Counted from the first letter of the stretch, positions 7,508 through 13,958 are shown. The stretch: 15,587 bases of DNA from DTFZ01 sp964510055 (GCA_964510055.1 CAZDZY010000072.1:1-15587); one strand, 5' to 3'. Program-made: numbers and translations. The notes: generated by a model from the letters alone, not told the origin.

Positions 7508-9487
7508 ATGCTTATGAAATCCTGTATGGGAAAGATACTGCGTGTGGACCTCACGACGGGAGAGATCCGTACGGAACGGATACCTGATGCAGTATACGAC
7601 TCAGTATTATCCGGCAAAGGCCTGGGTGTCTGGTATTTATACAAGAACATCCCCGCAGGCGCGGATCCGCTGGGTCCTGAGAACATATTGGGCTTCGTTT
7701 CCGGCGCTTTGACGGGTACGGGCGCATTCTTCTGCGGCCGCTGGATGGCCGTGTGCAAAAGCCCGCTGACCGGCGGCTGGGGCGACGCCAATTGCGGAGG
7801 CGTGTTTTCTCCCGCCATCAAGCAATGCGGTTACGACGGTATTTTCTTTTCAGGCATTTCAGAAAAACCTGTCTATCTGTACTGCGACAATCAGAAAGCG
7901 GAGCTTCGCGATGCCTCGGAATATTGGGGGCTGGATGCGACTGAATCCGAAGAAAAACTTCATGCTGACGCCTGTGAAAAGAAGCGCCCCTGCGTTGCCG
8001 TAATCGGACAGGCGGGAGAAAAATGTTCATTGATCTCCGGTATATGTAACGAGGGCGGGCGCATCGCCGCGCGCAGCGGTGTTGGCGCCGTCATGGGAAG
8101 CAAACGTTTAAAGGCAGTTGTGCTGGCGGGCAGCAAACCCATTCCTTGTGCAGATAAAGAAACCGTACATAAACTATCAAGGCAGCTTGGAAAGAAGCTG
8201 CTTAAAGTTGCGCTTCCTTCGGGGCTTGGAGGTATGCTGGGCTTTGGGGGCAGGATGCTTGGACGTCTGCCCTCCTTCCCGCTGGACGGTGCGTTGACTG
8301 CTTATCTGTTTAAGGTGTGGGGTACACCGTCAAATACGCCGCTTGCCATCCCCAGCGGCGATGGCCCGATCCAAAATTGGGGAGGCGGGCCGAGGGACGC
8401 AAGGGGCATGGTGCGCGCCTACAATCCGGAAAAATTAGTCCGTATCGAAACGCTAAAATATCACTGCTATTCCTGCCCTTTAGGCTGCGGCGGGCGTCTG
8501 GATATCCGGAAGAACGCGTACGGAGATTTCCCTGAAACTCACAAGCCCGAATACGAGACTATCGAAGCGTTCGGCCCTTTATGCTTAAACGGAGATCTGG
8601 ATTCGGTGCTGCACATCAACGAATTGCTCAACCGGGCCGGCATGGACAGTATATCCGCAGGCAATACGGTGGCATGGGCAATCGAATGTTATGAAAAAGG
8701 GATAATCACCAAAGAGCAGACCGACGGCTTAGAGCTTAAATGGGGCAACGCCAAAGCCATCATCGCGCTCGTTAAGAAGATGATATCGCGGGAAGGCATT
8801 GGCGATAAACTGGCGGACGGCGTCAAGCGTGCATCGGCTTATTTCGGAGGCAGCGAATTTGCGATGCATATAGGGGGCCAAGAGCCTGGCATGCATGACA
8901 GCCGGAACGACCCGCAGCTTGCCGTTCATTTTGCAGCCGAGCCGGCTCCCGGTAAACACACGATAGGAGCGTCGCTTAACTATAACTTGACGTCGCTTTG
9001 CGATATCTGTTCATGGGCGCCGCCTGCTAAACTGCATAAAAAATCAGACGACCTGATTCCGAATGATACAGTTGCTATGATTGCCAAGGCTCATGCTTGT
9101 TATTCCATGCTGGTTGACGGAGCGGGAGGATGCTACTACGCAGAGATGATGGGCGTGCACATGTGGAAGCTCGTGGATTATCTCAACGCCGCAGCGGGAT
9201 GGAACTTTGACGGCGATCATTATATGGAGATCGGGGCGCGTATCCAAACTCTGCGGCAGATGTTCAACGTCAAACACGGTATAGCGCCTTCTTCGTTTGT
9301 ATTGCCTCCGAGGATGGAGGGCAAACCGCCGCTCACAAATGGCCCGCTGAAAGGTATACAGCTGCGGAATAAGGAGCAGGTATCTCTTCACTGGAAAGCT
9401 TTCGGCTGGGATGCTGAAACAGGCGAACCGCTGCCCGAGACCATAAACGCTCTGGGTATTGCAGAATTGCTGGAGGAGGGCGTATGA
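7508..9487 (+). CDS. aor: Aldehyde:ferredoxin oxidoreductase family enzyme (tungsten-bispterin)
   Basis: Members of this family oxidise aldehydes to acids, or run in reverse, using a tungsten-bis(pyranopterin) centre, one [4Fe-4S] cluster and ferredoxin. The protein begins with the classic GKILRVDLTTGEI. It has ARSGVGAVMGSKRLKAVV near residues 185-203 (pterin domain) and cluster cysteines C320-x2-C323-x3-C327 plus Cys498. GMDSISAGNTVAWAIECYEKG, typical of the family, is also present. At 659 residues it is slightly longer than the ~600-residue archetype. Substrate range is open: FOR, GAPOR, AOR and BamB-type enzymes all share this fold. The start is ambiguous: the GGAG core at 7499-7502 is 5 nt from ATG 7508 and 11 nt from ATG 7514, so two residues may be lost. 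Context is a downstream ferredoxin and MoaD-like gene, with tungstate uptake genes nearby. Confidence 0.93.
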   Translation: MLMKSCMGKILRVDLTTGEIRTERIPDAVYDSVLSGKGLGVWYLYKNIPAGADPLGPENILGFVSGALTGTGAFFCGRWMAVCKSPLTGGWGDANCGGVFSPAIKQCGYDGIFFSGISEKPVYLYCDNQKAELRDASEYWGLDATESEEKLHADACEKKRPCVAVIGQAGEKCSLISGICNEGGRIAARSGVGAVMGSKRLKAVVLAGSKPIPCADKETVHKLSRQLGKKLLKVALPSGLGGMLGFGGRMLGRLPSFPLDGALTAYLFKVWGTPSNTPLAIPSGDGPIQNWGGGPRDARGMVRAYNPEKLVRIETLKYHCYSCPLGCGGRLDIRKNAYGDFPETHKPEYETIEAFGPLCLNGDLDSVLHINELLNRAGMDSISAGNTVAWAIECYEKGIITKEQTDGLELKWGNAKAIIALVKKMISREGIGDKLADGVKRASAYFGGSEFAMHIGGQEPGMHDSRNDPQLAVHFAAEPAPGKHTIGASLNYNLTSLCDICSWAPPAKLHKKSDDLIPNDTVAMIAKAHACYSMLVDGAGGCYYAEMMGVHMWKLVDYLNAAAGWNFDGDHYMEIGARIQTLRQMFNVKHGIAPSSFVLPPRMEGKPPLTNGPLKGIQLRNKEQVSLHWKAFGWDAETGEPLPETINALGIAELLEEGV

Positions 9488-9705
9488 ACAAAAAGTATCC
9501 CACGTTTGATTACTCCTTTTGTGTCAGTTGCGGTATCTGTGCTCAAGCCTGTCCCGTATCCTGCCTGACGATGACAAAGAAAGGCAGGCAGCGGAAGTAC
9601 CCTAATGTCTTTCCTGAACTCAGCAGTGACGGCTGTACAGGCTGTGGTATTTGCGAAAAAGCGTGTCCTATGGAAGTGGTTACGATACGGAAGGAAGAGA
9701 AATGA
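9484..9705 (+). CDS. 2x[4Fe-4S] ferredoxin
   Basis: A 73-residue bacterial-type ferredoxin with two cluster motifs, CVSCGICAQACP near the N terminus and CTGCGICEKACP in the second half. It probably carries electrons to or from the AOR. The ATG overlaps the AOR stop codon by 4 nt (ATGA), and GGAGGAGGG lies just upstream, so translation is likely coupled. The motif pattern is complete and the length is normal. Confidence 0.94.
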   Translation: MNKKYPTFDYSFCVSCGICAQACPVSCLTMTKKGRQRKYPNVFPELSSDGCTGCGICEKACPMEVVTIRKEEK

Positions 9706-9938
9706 TCCGGGTCAAGATCATTCCGCCGTATGGATGCGATAGAAGCGCACTGGATGCGCGTGGCTGGACGAACCTGCCGGAAGGAGCTTCCCTTATGGAT
9801 GCGCTCAAGGTCGTGCGCTGCAGCCCCCTGCGGGCAAAGTTCTTGCTGGCCAGCATCAACGGGGAGCGGGTTCCTTTCAATACCACACTGCAAGATGGAG
9901 ATGTCATTGGTTTTTTTGCTCTGTGCACAGGCGGTTGA
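9702..9938 (+). CDS. MoaD/ThiS-family ubiquitin-like sulfur carrier
   Basis: A 78-residue protein with the beta-grasp carrier pattern: an N-terminal strand (MIRVKIIPP), SLMDALKVV, INGERVPFNTTLQDGDVIGFFAL, and a C-terminal Gly-Gly tail (CTGG). In MoaD the tail is adenylated by MoeB, then becomes a thiocarboxylate that supplies the dithiolene sulfur of molybdopterin. MoaD-like genes often accompany AOR genes, where they may serve the tungsten cofactor. The start ATG (9702) overlaps the ferredoxin stop by 4 nt. An upstream in-frame ATG at 9651 lies inside the ferredoxin gene and is not credible. The E1-like partner is probably the ThiF/MoeB homologue at 10112. This is the last gene of the unit. 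Confidence 0.85.
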   Translation: MIRVKIIPPYGCDRSALDARGWTNLPEGASLMDALKVVRCSPLRAKFLLASINGERVPFNTTLQDGDVIGFFALCTGG

Positions 9939-10026
9939 ATAAAACATTTTTGTGCGCCTTGTCCGGGTATTTATTAAATATAATCAAAGCACAGGGTAAG
10001 ATCAAAACTTTATTTTAATAGAGTTG

Positions 10027-10061
10027 CCTGATGATTGAATTCCGGCTGCAATTATTTCAGG
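10027..10061 (+). other. Stem-loop in the leader of the ThiF/MoeB-like gene
   Basis: CCTG (10027-10030) pairs with CAGG (10058-10061), and ATGATTG (10031-10037) pairs with CAATTAT (10049-10055). This gives 11 pairs with one wobble, a 2-nt bulge and an 11-nt loop. No T-run follows, so it is not a standard terminator. It lies in the 173-nt gap between the MoaD-like gene and the E1-like gene. It could stabilise the upstream mRNA end or be part of a leader structure. Confidence 0.4.
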
Positions 10062-10111
10062 TATGAAGATCGGGTTTAATAAATGCTTAAGGCCTCTTAT
10101 GGGAGGATGTA

Positions 10112-10825
10112 TTGAATATAGAGCGTTATTCACAGCAGATACTTATCAATGAATTCGGCATTCAGGGACAGGAAGCATTAAGCCGTTCAAGTGCAACAGT
10201 AATTGGCGCAGGCGGCTTAGGTTCTCCTGTGATCTATTATCTTGCCTCTGCTGGAATAGGAAATCTACATATTGTTGATAACGATAAGGTGGAACTCACC
10301 AATCTCAACCGCCAGTTTCTGCACTTCGAAACCGATCTTAATAAAAATAAGGCGCGATCTGCCAGGGAAAAAATTAATCAGTTTAACAGCGAGATAAATG
10401 TAATTGTACATGAAACCGAAATCGATGGTAAAAGCATAAGCGGCATTATTCATGGGTCTGATATCGTGCTATCCTGTGTCGACAATATCGAAACTCGTTT
10501 TATTATCAATAGAGAGTGTATAAAACAAAAAATCCCCATGGTCGACGGGGGTGTGGGAAACTTTAACGGCTACGTACTAACAGTTATTCCGGGAATTACG
10601 CCTTGTTACAGTTGTATTTTTGATTCACAAACTGAAAACAAACTAGGAGTATTTGGAGCGGGAGCAGGAGTTGTCGGCTCATTAATGGCTACACAAGCTA
10701 TAAAAGTATTGCTGGGTGTTAAACAAGGCCTTGAGATGCTGTACATTGACCTTAACTGTTTTGAATTTCAAAAAATTTACGCGAAATTTAATCCGGAATG
10801 TCCGGTATGCGGCAAACATGCTTAG
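10112..10825 (+). CDS. MoeB/ThiF/HesA-family E1-like adenylyltransferase
   Basis: Adenylates the C-terminal glycine of a ubiquitin-like sulfur carrier using ATP. Visible motifs are the nucleotide loop GAGGLGSP (32-39), the acidic and NLNRQ segment (57-68), the catalytic Asp region SCVDN (124), and structural zinc pairs Cys165/Cys168 and Cys230/Cys233. The length of 237 residues suits a stand-alone MoeB/ThiF without a rhodanese domain. The cysteine conserved in MoeB and ThiF just before 'AGVVGP' appears to be replaced here by about Glu175, so a persulfide or acyl-disulfide step on this enzyme is unlikely. The start is TTG at 10112 with GGGAGG at 10101-10106; the ATG at 10107 meets a stop after one codon. 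The likely partner is the MoaD-like protein at 9702. Confidence 0.87.
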   Translation: MNIERYSQQILINEFGIQGQEALSRSSATVIGAGGLGSPVIYYLASAGIGNLHIVDNDKVELTNLNRQFLHFETDLNKNKARSAREKINQFNSEINVIVHETEIDGKSISGIIHGSDIVLSCVDNIETRFIINRECIKQKIPMVDGGVGNFNGYVLTVIPGITPCYSCIFDSQTENKLGVFGAGAGVVGSLMATQAIKVLLGVKQGLEMLYIDLNCFEFQKIYAKFNPECPVCGKHA

Positions 10826-10873
10826 GGGATTTTCGGCGGGTTTGTTTTTTACCAAACGAGAGTCGGGCAATGG

Positions 10874-10890
10874 GGATAATAAAATTATCC
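10874..10890. repeat. Small hairpin at the convergent gene ends
   Basis: GGATAAT (10874-10880), a 3-nt loop, and ATTATCC (10884-10890) form a perfect 7-bp stem. It overlaps the stop codon of the minus-strand mogA/moaB gene and sits 49 nt after the E1-like gene. Without a T-run on either side it is at most a weak bidirectional terminator. Confidence 0.35.
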
Positions 10891-11364
10891 GGCGCATTCG
10901 CTTATTTTTCCTGTCAGTACTTCCACTGCGTGATCTAGTACCGGAATAACAACTTCAAGACACTCCTTAACAGCTTTCGGGCTTCCCGGCAAGTTGATTA
11001 TCAGGGTCTTGCCGCGAATACCGGCTACTGCACGGGAAAGCATTGCCCTGTCTGTTACTTTTAAGCTGTTGGCTCTCATTGCTTCAGGTATCCCCGGAAC
11101 GATCCGCTCCACGACATCGAGCGTAGCTTCAGGGGTTATATCACGGGGTGAAAATCCCGTACCTCCTGTTGTAAATATTACGTTAACGGGATCGTCGTCG
11201 CAAAGCCTGCGTAATTCGTCAGAGATCAATCGGCGCTCGTCAGGCAAAACAACATGCGACCGGACCTTTCCCGGTAACATTTCGGCAATTACTTTACCGC
11301 TTATGTCTTCACGCTCGCCGCGAGAACCTTTATCGCTGGCCGTTATTATAGCAACTGTATACAT
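10885..11364 (-). CDS. Molybdopterin adenylyltransferase, MogA/MoaB family
   Basis: Adenylates molybdopterin to MPT-AMP before metal insertion by MoeA; in tungsten users MoaB does this for the W cofactor. The protein starts MYTVAIITASDKGSRGERED and carries the family motif TTGGTGFSPRDITPEAT beginning at residue 65. With this start it has 159 residues, normal for single-domain MoaB. An upstream in-frame ATG at 11382 would add six residues. I prefer 11364 because GGGAGG lies 6 nt before it and because a well-formed -10 box (11386-11391) puts the transcription start at about 11382 or later. It is convergent with the E1-like gene and divergent from tupA. Confidence 0.9.
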   Translation of the reverse strand: MYTVAIITASDKGSRGEREDISGKVIAEMLPGKVRSHVVLPDERRLISDELRRLCDDDPVNVIFTTGGTGFSPRDITPEATLDVVERIVPGIPEAMRANSLKVTDRAMLSRAVAGIRGKTLIINLPGSPKAVKECLEVVIPVLDHAVEVLTGKISECAG

Positions 11365-11385
11365 GGCGTCCCTCCCGGTCATGTA

Positions 11386-11414
11386 ATTATATTATCATAA
11401 CCACAATACTGCAA
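11386..11414 (-). promoter_or_regulatory. Promoter of the mogA/moaB gene
   Basis: On the minus strand, TTGCAG (complement of 11409-11414) is followed after 17 bp by a perfect TATAAT (complement of 11386-11391). The -10 ends 22 bp before the chosen ATG, giving a very short leader that still contains GGGAGG. The promoter lies back to back with that of tupA. Confidence 0.7.
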
Positions 11415-11422
11415 TGATAATA
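11390..11422. promoter_or_regulatory. Inverted repeat between the mogA/moaB and tupA promoters (candidate operator)
   Basis: TATTATCAT (11390-11398) and ATGATAATA (11414-11422) are perfect 9-bp arms separated by 15 bp. The element covers the mogA/moaB promoter from -10 to -35 and ends 6 bp before the tupA -35. A dimeric regulator here could control both directions. The sequence does not look like the classical ModE box as I remember it. Confidence 0.45.
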
Positions 11423-11428
11423 AAACAT

Positions 11429-11457
11429 TTGAAATAATTATACGGCTGTTGTAAGAT
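11429..11457 (+). promoter_or_regulatory. Promoter of the tupABC-moeA operon
   Basis: TTGAAA (11429-11434) and TAAGAT (11452-11457) are separated by 17 bp. Transcription would start near 11464, about 5 nt before the first strand of the predicted leader RNA structure (11469). That leaves a leader of about 114 nt before the tupA start codon. Confidence 0.6.
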
Positions 11458-11468
11458 GTACAGCAAAT

Positions 11469-11553
11469 GAAGGTTTTCTCTGAGCCGAATGTTCTAAGGC
11501 GGCAAGCTATGAATATCGGCCGATAGGGTACCGACGGAAACGTTTGTGCCTTC
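11469..11553 (+). ncRNA. Candidate Moco/Tuco riboswitch aptamer in the tupA leader
   Basis: A three-way junction can be drawn. P1: GAAGG 11469-11473 with CCTTC 11549-11553. P2: CTCT 11478-11481 with AGGG 11525-11528; GCCG 11484-11487 with CGGC 11517-11520; ATGTTC 11489-11494 with GAATAT 11511-11516; GC 11499-11500 with GC 11506-11507 closing the loop GGCAA. P2 also contains UCUAAG (11493-11498) opposite UAUGA (11508-11512), the 11-nt tetraloop-receptor pattern with one compensated base pair. P3: 11530-11536 with 11541-11547, one mismatch, capped by a GAAA tetraloop (11537-11540), the loop that docks into this receptor. The CCTTCCAATG at the 3' end recalls the conserved end of the Moco RNA motif as I remember it. 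Position before tungstate uptake genes favours the tungsten form. The fold is by hand, not computed. Confidence 0.68.
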
Positions 11554-11577
11554 CAATGTGAAAAGGAGGAAATTTAT

Positions 11578-12489
11578 TTGAGAAAATCATATGTTATATT
11601 TATGGCGATACTGATCGCCATGCTGCTTTTTGTCACGGGCTGCGGCAATTCAACACCTTCCGCGCCCCAAACCTCAACAGCGGTTTCTGCAGCAGGATCT
11701 GCTTCTGCAGCTGCTCCTGCGCCGGCTGCTACTGCTCCCGCGAATCCTGTAATACGTCTTTCCACAACTACAAGCGTAAACGACAGCGGGCTTCTGCCAT
11801 ACCTTCAGGATACATTTGAGGCTGATACCGGGTATAAACTCGAAGTCATCTCGAACGGTACTGGGGCTGCCATAAAACTAGGCGAAACCGGCGACGCTGA
11901 CGTACTGCTTGTTCATGCGAAGGCTTCTGAAGAGACGTTTGTCAACGACGGCTTTGGAGTAAAGCGCATCCCTTTCATGTATAATTATTTCGTTATAGTT
12001 GGGCCCGAGAGCGACCCGGCCGGCATTGCCAAAGCTGCGACAGCAAAAGACGCCTTTACTGCTATAGCAGGCAGCGGCTCAAAGTTTCTTTCGCGCGGAG
12101 ACGATTCCGGCACCCACAAAGCCGAGCTTAAGATCTGGACAGCGGCGGGGATAGATCCTTCCAAGCAAAGCTGGTATATTTCCACAGGAAAAGGGATGGG
12201 CGCATGCCTCCTGCAGGCTTCCGAGGTTCAGGGTTACTGCCTGACCGACAAGGCTACGTTCCTTTCTATGGAAAATAAAGGCGGGCTTAAAATACTGCTG
12301 GGCGAATCGGATGATATGAAAAATACATACTCAATGATAGCGGTCAATCCAGCTAAAAATCCTGGAGTAAACATAGACGGAGCGAACGCGTTTATCAACT
12401 GGATGCTCAGCGATAAAGCGCAAGAGATGATATCGAAGTATGGCGCGGACAAATACGGCGAACCGCTGTTTTTCATACTAAAGCAATAA
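11578..12489 (+). CDS. tupA: Tungstate ABC transporter, substrate-binding lipoprotein
   Basis: Captures tungstate outside the membrane for TupBC. The signal peptide ends in a lipobox (FVTGC, lipidated Cys22), followed by an Ala/Pro/Ser-rich linker to about residue 57. The mature domain opens with the family hallmark TTTS (63-66) and has SRGDDSGTHK (172-181), both typical oxyanion-binding segments of TupA-type proteins. The length of 303 residues is normal. The start is TTG at 11578 with AAAGGAGGA ending 7 nt before; no ATG competes. The gene leads an operon with tupB, tupC and two moeA genes, and its leader carries the candidate riboswitch. Selectivity for tungstate over molybdate is inferred from family resemblance and the AOR context. 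Confidence 0.92.
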   Translation: MRKSYVIFMAILIAMLLFVTGCGNSTPSAPQTSTAVSAAGSASAAAPAPAATAPANPVIRLSTTTSVNDSGLLPYLQDTFEADTGYKLEVISNGTGAAIKLGETGDADVLLVHAKASEETFVNDGFGVKRIPFMYNYFVIVGPESDPAGIAKAATAKDAFTAIAGSGSKFLSRGDDSGTHKAELKIWTAAGIDPSKQSWYISTGKGMGACLLQASEVQGYCLTDKATFLSMENKGGLKILLGESDDMKNTYSMIAVNPAKNPGVNIDGANAFINWMLSDKAQEMISKYGADKYGEPLFFILKQ

Positions 12490-12503
12490 AAGGGCATACA
12501 TAA

Positions 12504-12559
12504 AAGGTTTTTCACACTTAATTATATATTTAAAGGAAACCTTCATTTTTTATTTTTTT
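12504..12559 (+). terminator. Possible attenuating hairpin between tupA and tupB
   Basis: AAGGTTT (12504-12510) can pair with AAACCTT (12537-12543) across a 26-nt loop, followed by the T-rich stretch 12545-12559. The stem is weak and AT-rich. In this position it could lower expression of the membrane genes relative to the binding protein, as seen in many ABC operons. It may also be an ordinary AT-rich spacer. Confidence 0.3.
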
Positions 12560-12586
12560 AAAGCAGGGTGAAATAATCTGGATACG

Positions 12587-13261
12587 TTGTCTAAGATAAT
12601 TCAATACTTTACAGATCCCAGGGGTGAGATATTTCAAATAATCGGCGTAACGATGCTGATGTCGTTTTTCAGCACGCTCATATCTTCTGTAACCGGAATA
12701 TCTTTTGGAGTATTGATAGGAAGCAGAAAATTCAGGGCTAAGAAAGCAATACTGAGACTTACGCATACGCTTATGGGCGTGCCCCCCGTAGTGGCTGGCC
12801 TTGTGGTTTTCATGCTGCTTTCCCGCAGAGGCCCGTTAGGATCGGTTCAACTGCTTTTTACGGTAACCGCTATGGTCATAGCACAAGTACTGCTTATAAC
12901 TCCTGTCGTAACATCGCTGACTGCCGCGGCTGTGGCTGCGAGAGCTGAAACGATGCTTGAAACGACAAGAGGCCTTTGCATCTCTAAAAAAAGAGAACTG
13001 CTTCTCATACTCTATGAATCCCGCACACAACTTGTTTCAATTGTGCTGACCGCTTTTGGGCGATCGATAGCTGAAGTTGGAGCGGTAACCATGGTGGGCG
13101 GCAGTATACAATTTAAAACGCGCGTGATGACAACGGCGATAATGCTCGAGACAAACAAGGGTAACTTCGAACTAGCGATAGCGCTGGGGATCGTACTGCT
13201 TGTAATCGCTTTTGTCGTAAATACAGCAGCGCAGAAACTTTCGGATAACTGGAATGGATAG
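12587..13261 (+). CDS. tupB: Tungstate ABC transporter permease
   Basis: A 224-residue integral membrane protein forming the tungstate channel with TupA and TupC. There are about five hydrophobic segments, starting with the helix around IIGVTMLMSFFSTLISSVTGI. The cytoplasmic coupling loop is visible as AFGRSIAEVGAVTMVGG, the EAA-type contact with the ATPase. No ATG start fits. TTG at 12587 is 16 nt from the best ribosome binding site (AGGGTG, 12565-12570). A CTG at 12578, giving MDTLSKIIQYF, is spaced 7 nt from it and may be the true start; a stop codon at 12569-12571 limits the frame upstream. The gene end overlaps the longest tupC frame by 8 nt. Confidence 0.9.
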   Translation: MSKIIQYFTDPRGEIFQIIGVTMLMSFFSTLISSVTGISFGVLIGSRKFRAKKAILRLTHTLMGVPPVVAGLVVFMLLSRRGPLGSVQLLFTVTAMVIAQVLLITPVVTSLTAAAVAARAETMLETTRGLCISKKRELLLILYESRTQLVSIVLTAFGRSIAEVGAVTMVGGSIQFKTRVMTTAIMLETNKGNFELAIALGIVLLVIAFVVNTAAQKLSDNWNG

Positions 13262-13958
13262 ATGCGGGATGGGAAGCATAAGGCTTTCCGGAATAAAAAA
13301 GACATATGGCGGCCGTGAAGTGCTCAACATAGAAACGTTCGAGTTTAAGACTGGAATGCGTTACGCTTTGCTGGGCGCCAACGGAGCAGGCAAATCAACA
13401 CTATTGAGGATCCTGGCCGGATTATTAACGCCTGATGAAGGTAAAATAGAAAACAGCATTTGTCTTGAAAAGCAGGATGCAGCTTATCTGCCCCAAAAGC
13501 CATATAGCTTTGCACTAAGTGTAGAAAAGAGTATACTGCTCGGAGCATCAAAAGCCGAAAGAGAAGACACGGAGCACATTGAAAAAGTTATTGAGCTTGT
13601 CGGCATGAAGGGATTTGAAAAACAGCGCGAGGACAAGCTATCGGGAGGAGAAGCGCAAAGGATAGCGCTTGCCCGCATATTAATAAGGCCGCGGAAATTA
13701 TTGCTGCTTGACGAGCCCAGTTCAGCCACTGATATCGCAGGTATGAAATTGATCGAAAACGTGATAATGGATTTCTGTAAGCAGACGGGAAGCACTTTGA
13801 TTTTCTCCACACATTCTCCCGTTCAGGCGGTGCATTTGGCAGATACCGCGATCTTTCTCCACAGAGGCAATATTGAGGAATTCGGAGACGCAAAAAAAGT
13901 AGTAACGGAACCTTCCGGTGAAAACGCAAAAGCGTTTTTGAGCACCTGGCTCATATAG
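13254..13958 (+). CDS. tupC: Tungstate ABC transporter ATP-binding protein
   Basis: The ATPase that powers tungstate import, on the inner face of the membrane. All core motifs are present: Walker A GANGAGKST (41-49), Q-loop YLPQKPYSF, signature LSGGEAQ (129-135), Walker B LLLLDEPSS with Asp153/Glu154, and switch His187 in STHSP. It is short for an ABC ATPase (234 residues), with no extra regulatory domain such as the molybdate-binding domain of ModC. The longest start, ATG 13254, overlaps tupB by 8 nt. ATG 13269, giving MGSIRLSGIKKTYGG, matches the usual family N terminus better. Neither has a strong ribosome binding site, so coupling to tupB translation is likely. Confidence 0.92.
   Translation: MDRCGMGSIRLSGIKKTYGGREVLNIETFEFKTGMRYALLGANGAGKSTLLRILAGLLTPDEGKIENSICLEKQDAAYLPQKPYSFALSVEKSILLGASKAEREDTEHIEKVIELVGMKGFEKQREDKLSGGEAQRIALARILIRPRKLLLLDEPSSATDIAGMKLIENVIMDFCKQTGSTLIFSTHSPVQAVHLADTAIFLHRGNIEEFGDAKKVVTEPSGENAKAFLSTWLI

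Noticed and set aside
9651..9938. Longer start for the MoaD-like protein at ATG 9651
   Set aside because: It would overlap the ferredoxin's second cluster coding region by 55 nt and lacks a suitable site; ATG 9702 has the usual 4-nt overlap and fits the MoaD N terminus.
9925..9960. Terminator after the MoaD-like gene (GCACA/TGTGC or AGGCG/CGCCT pairings)
   Set aside because: The alternative stems are only 5 bp with long loops and no T-run follows, so I do not call a terminator.
11365..11382. Upstream ATG (11382) as start of mogA/moaB
   Set aside because: It lies at or before the transcription start implied by the perfect -10 box; the internal ATG at 11364 has GGGAGG at good spacing and matches the family N terminus.
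11514..11525. 12-bp perfect palindrome TATCGGCCGATA as an operator
   Set aside because: Most of it is better explained as the 3' strand of P2 in the leader RNA, and it lies downstream of the transcription start.
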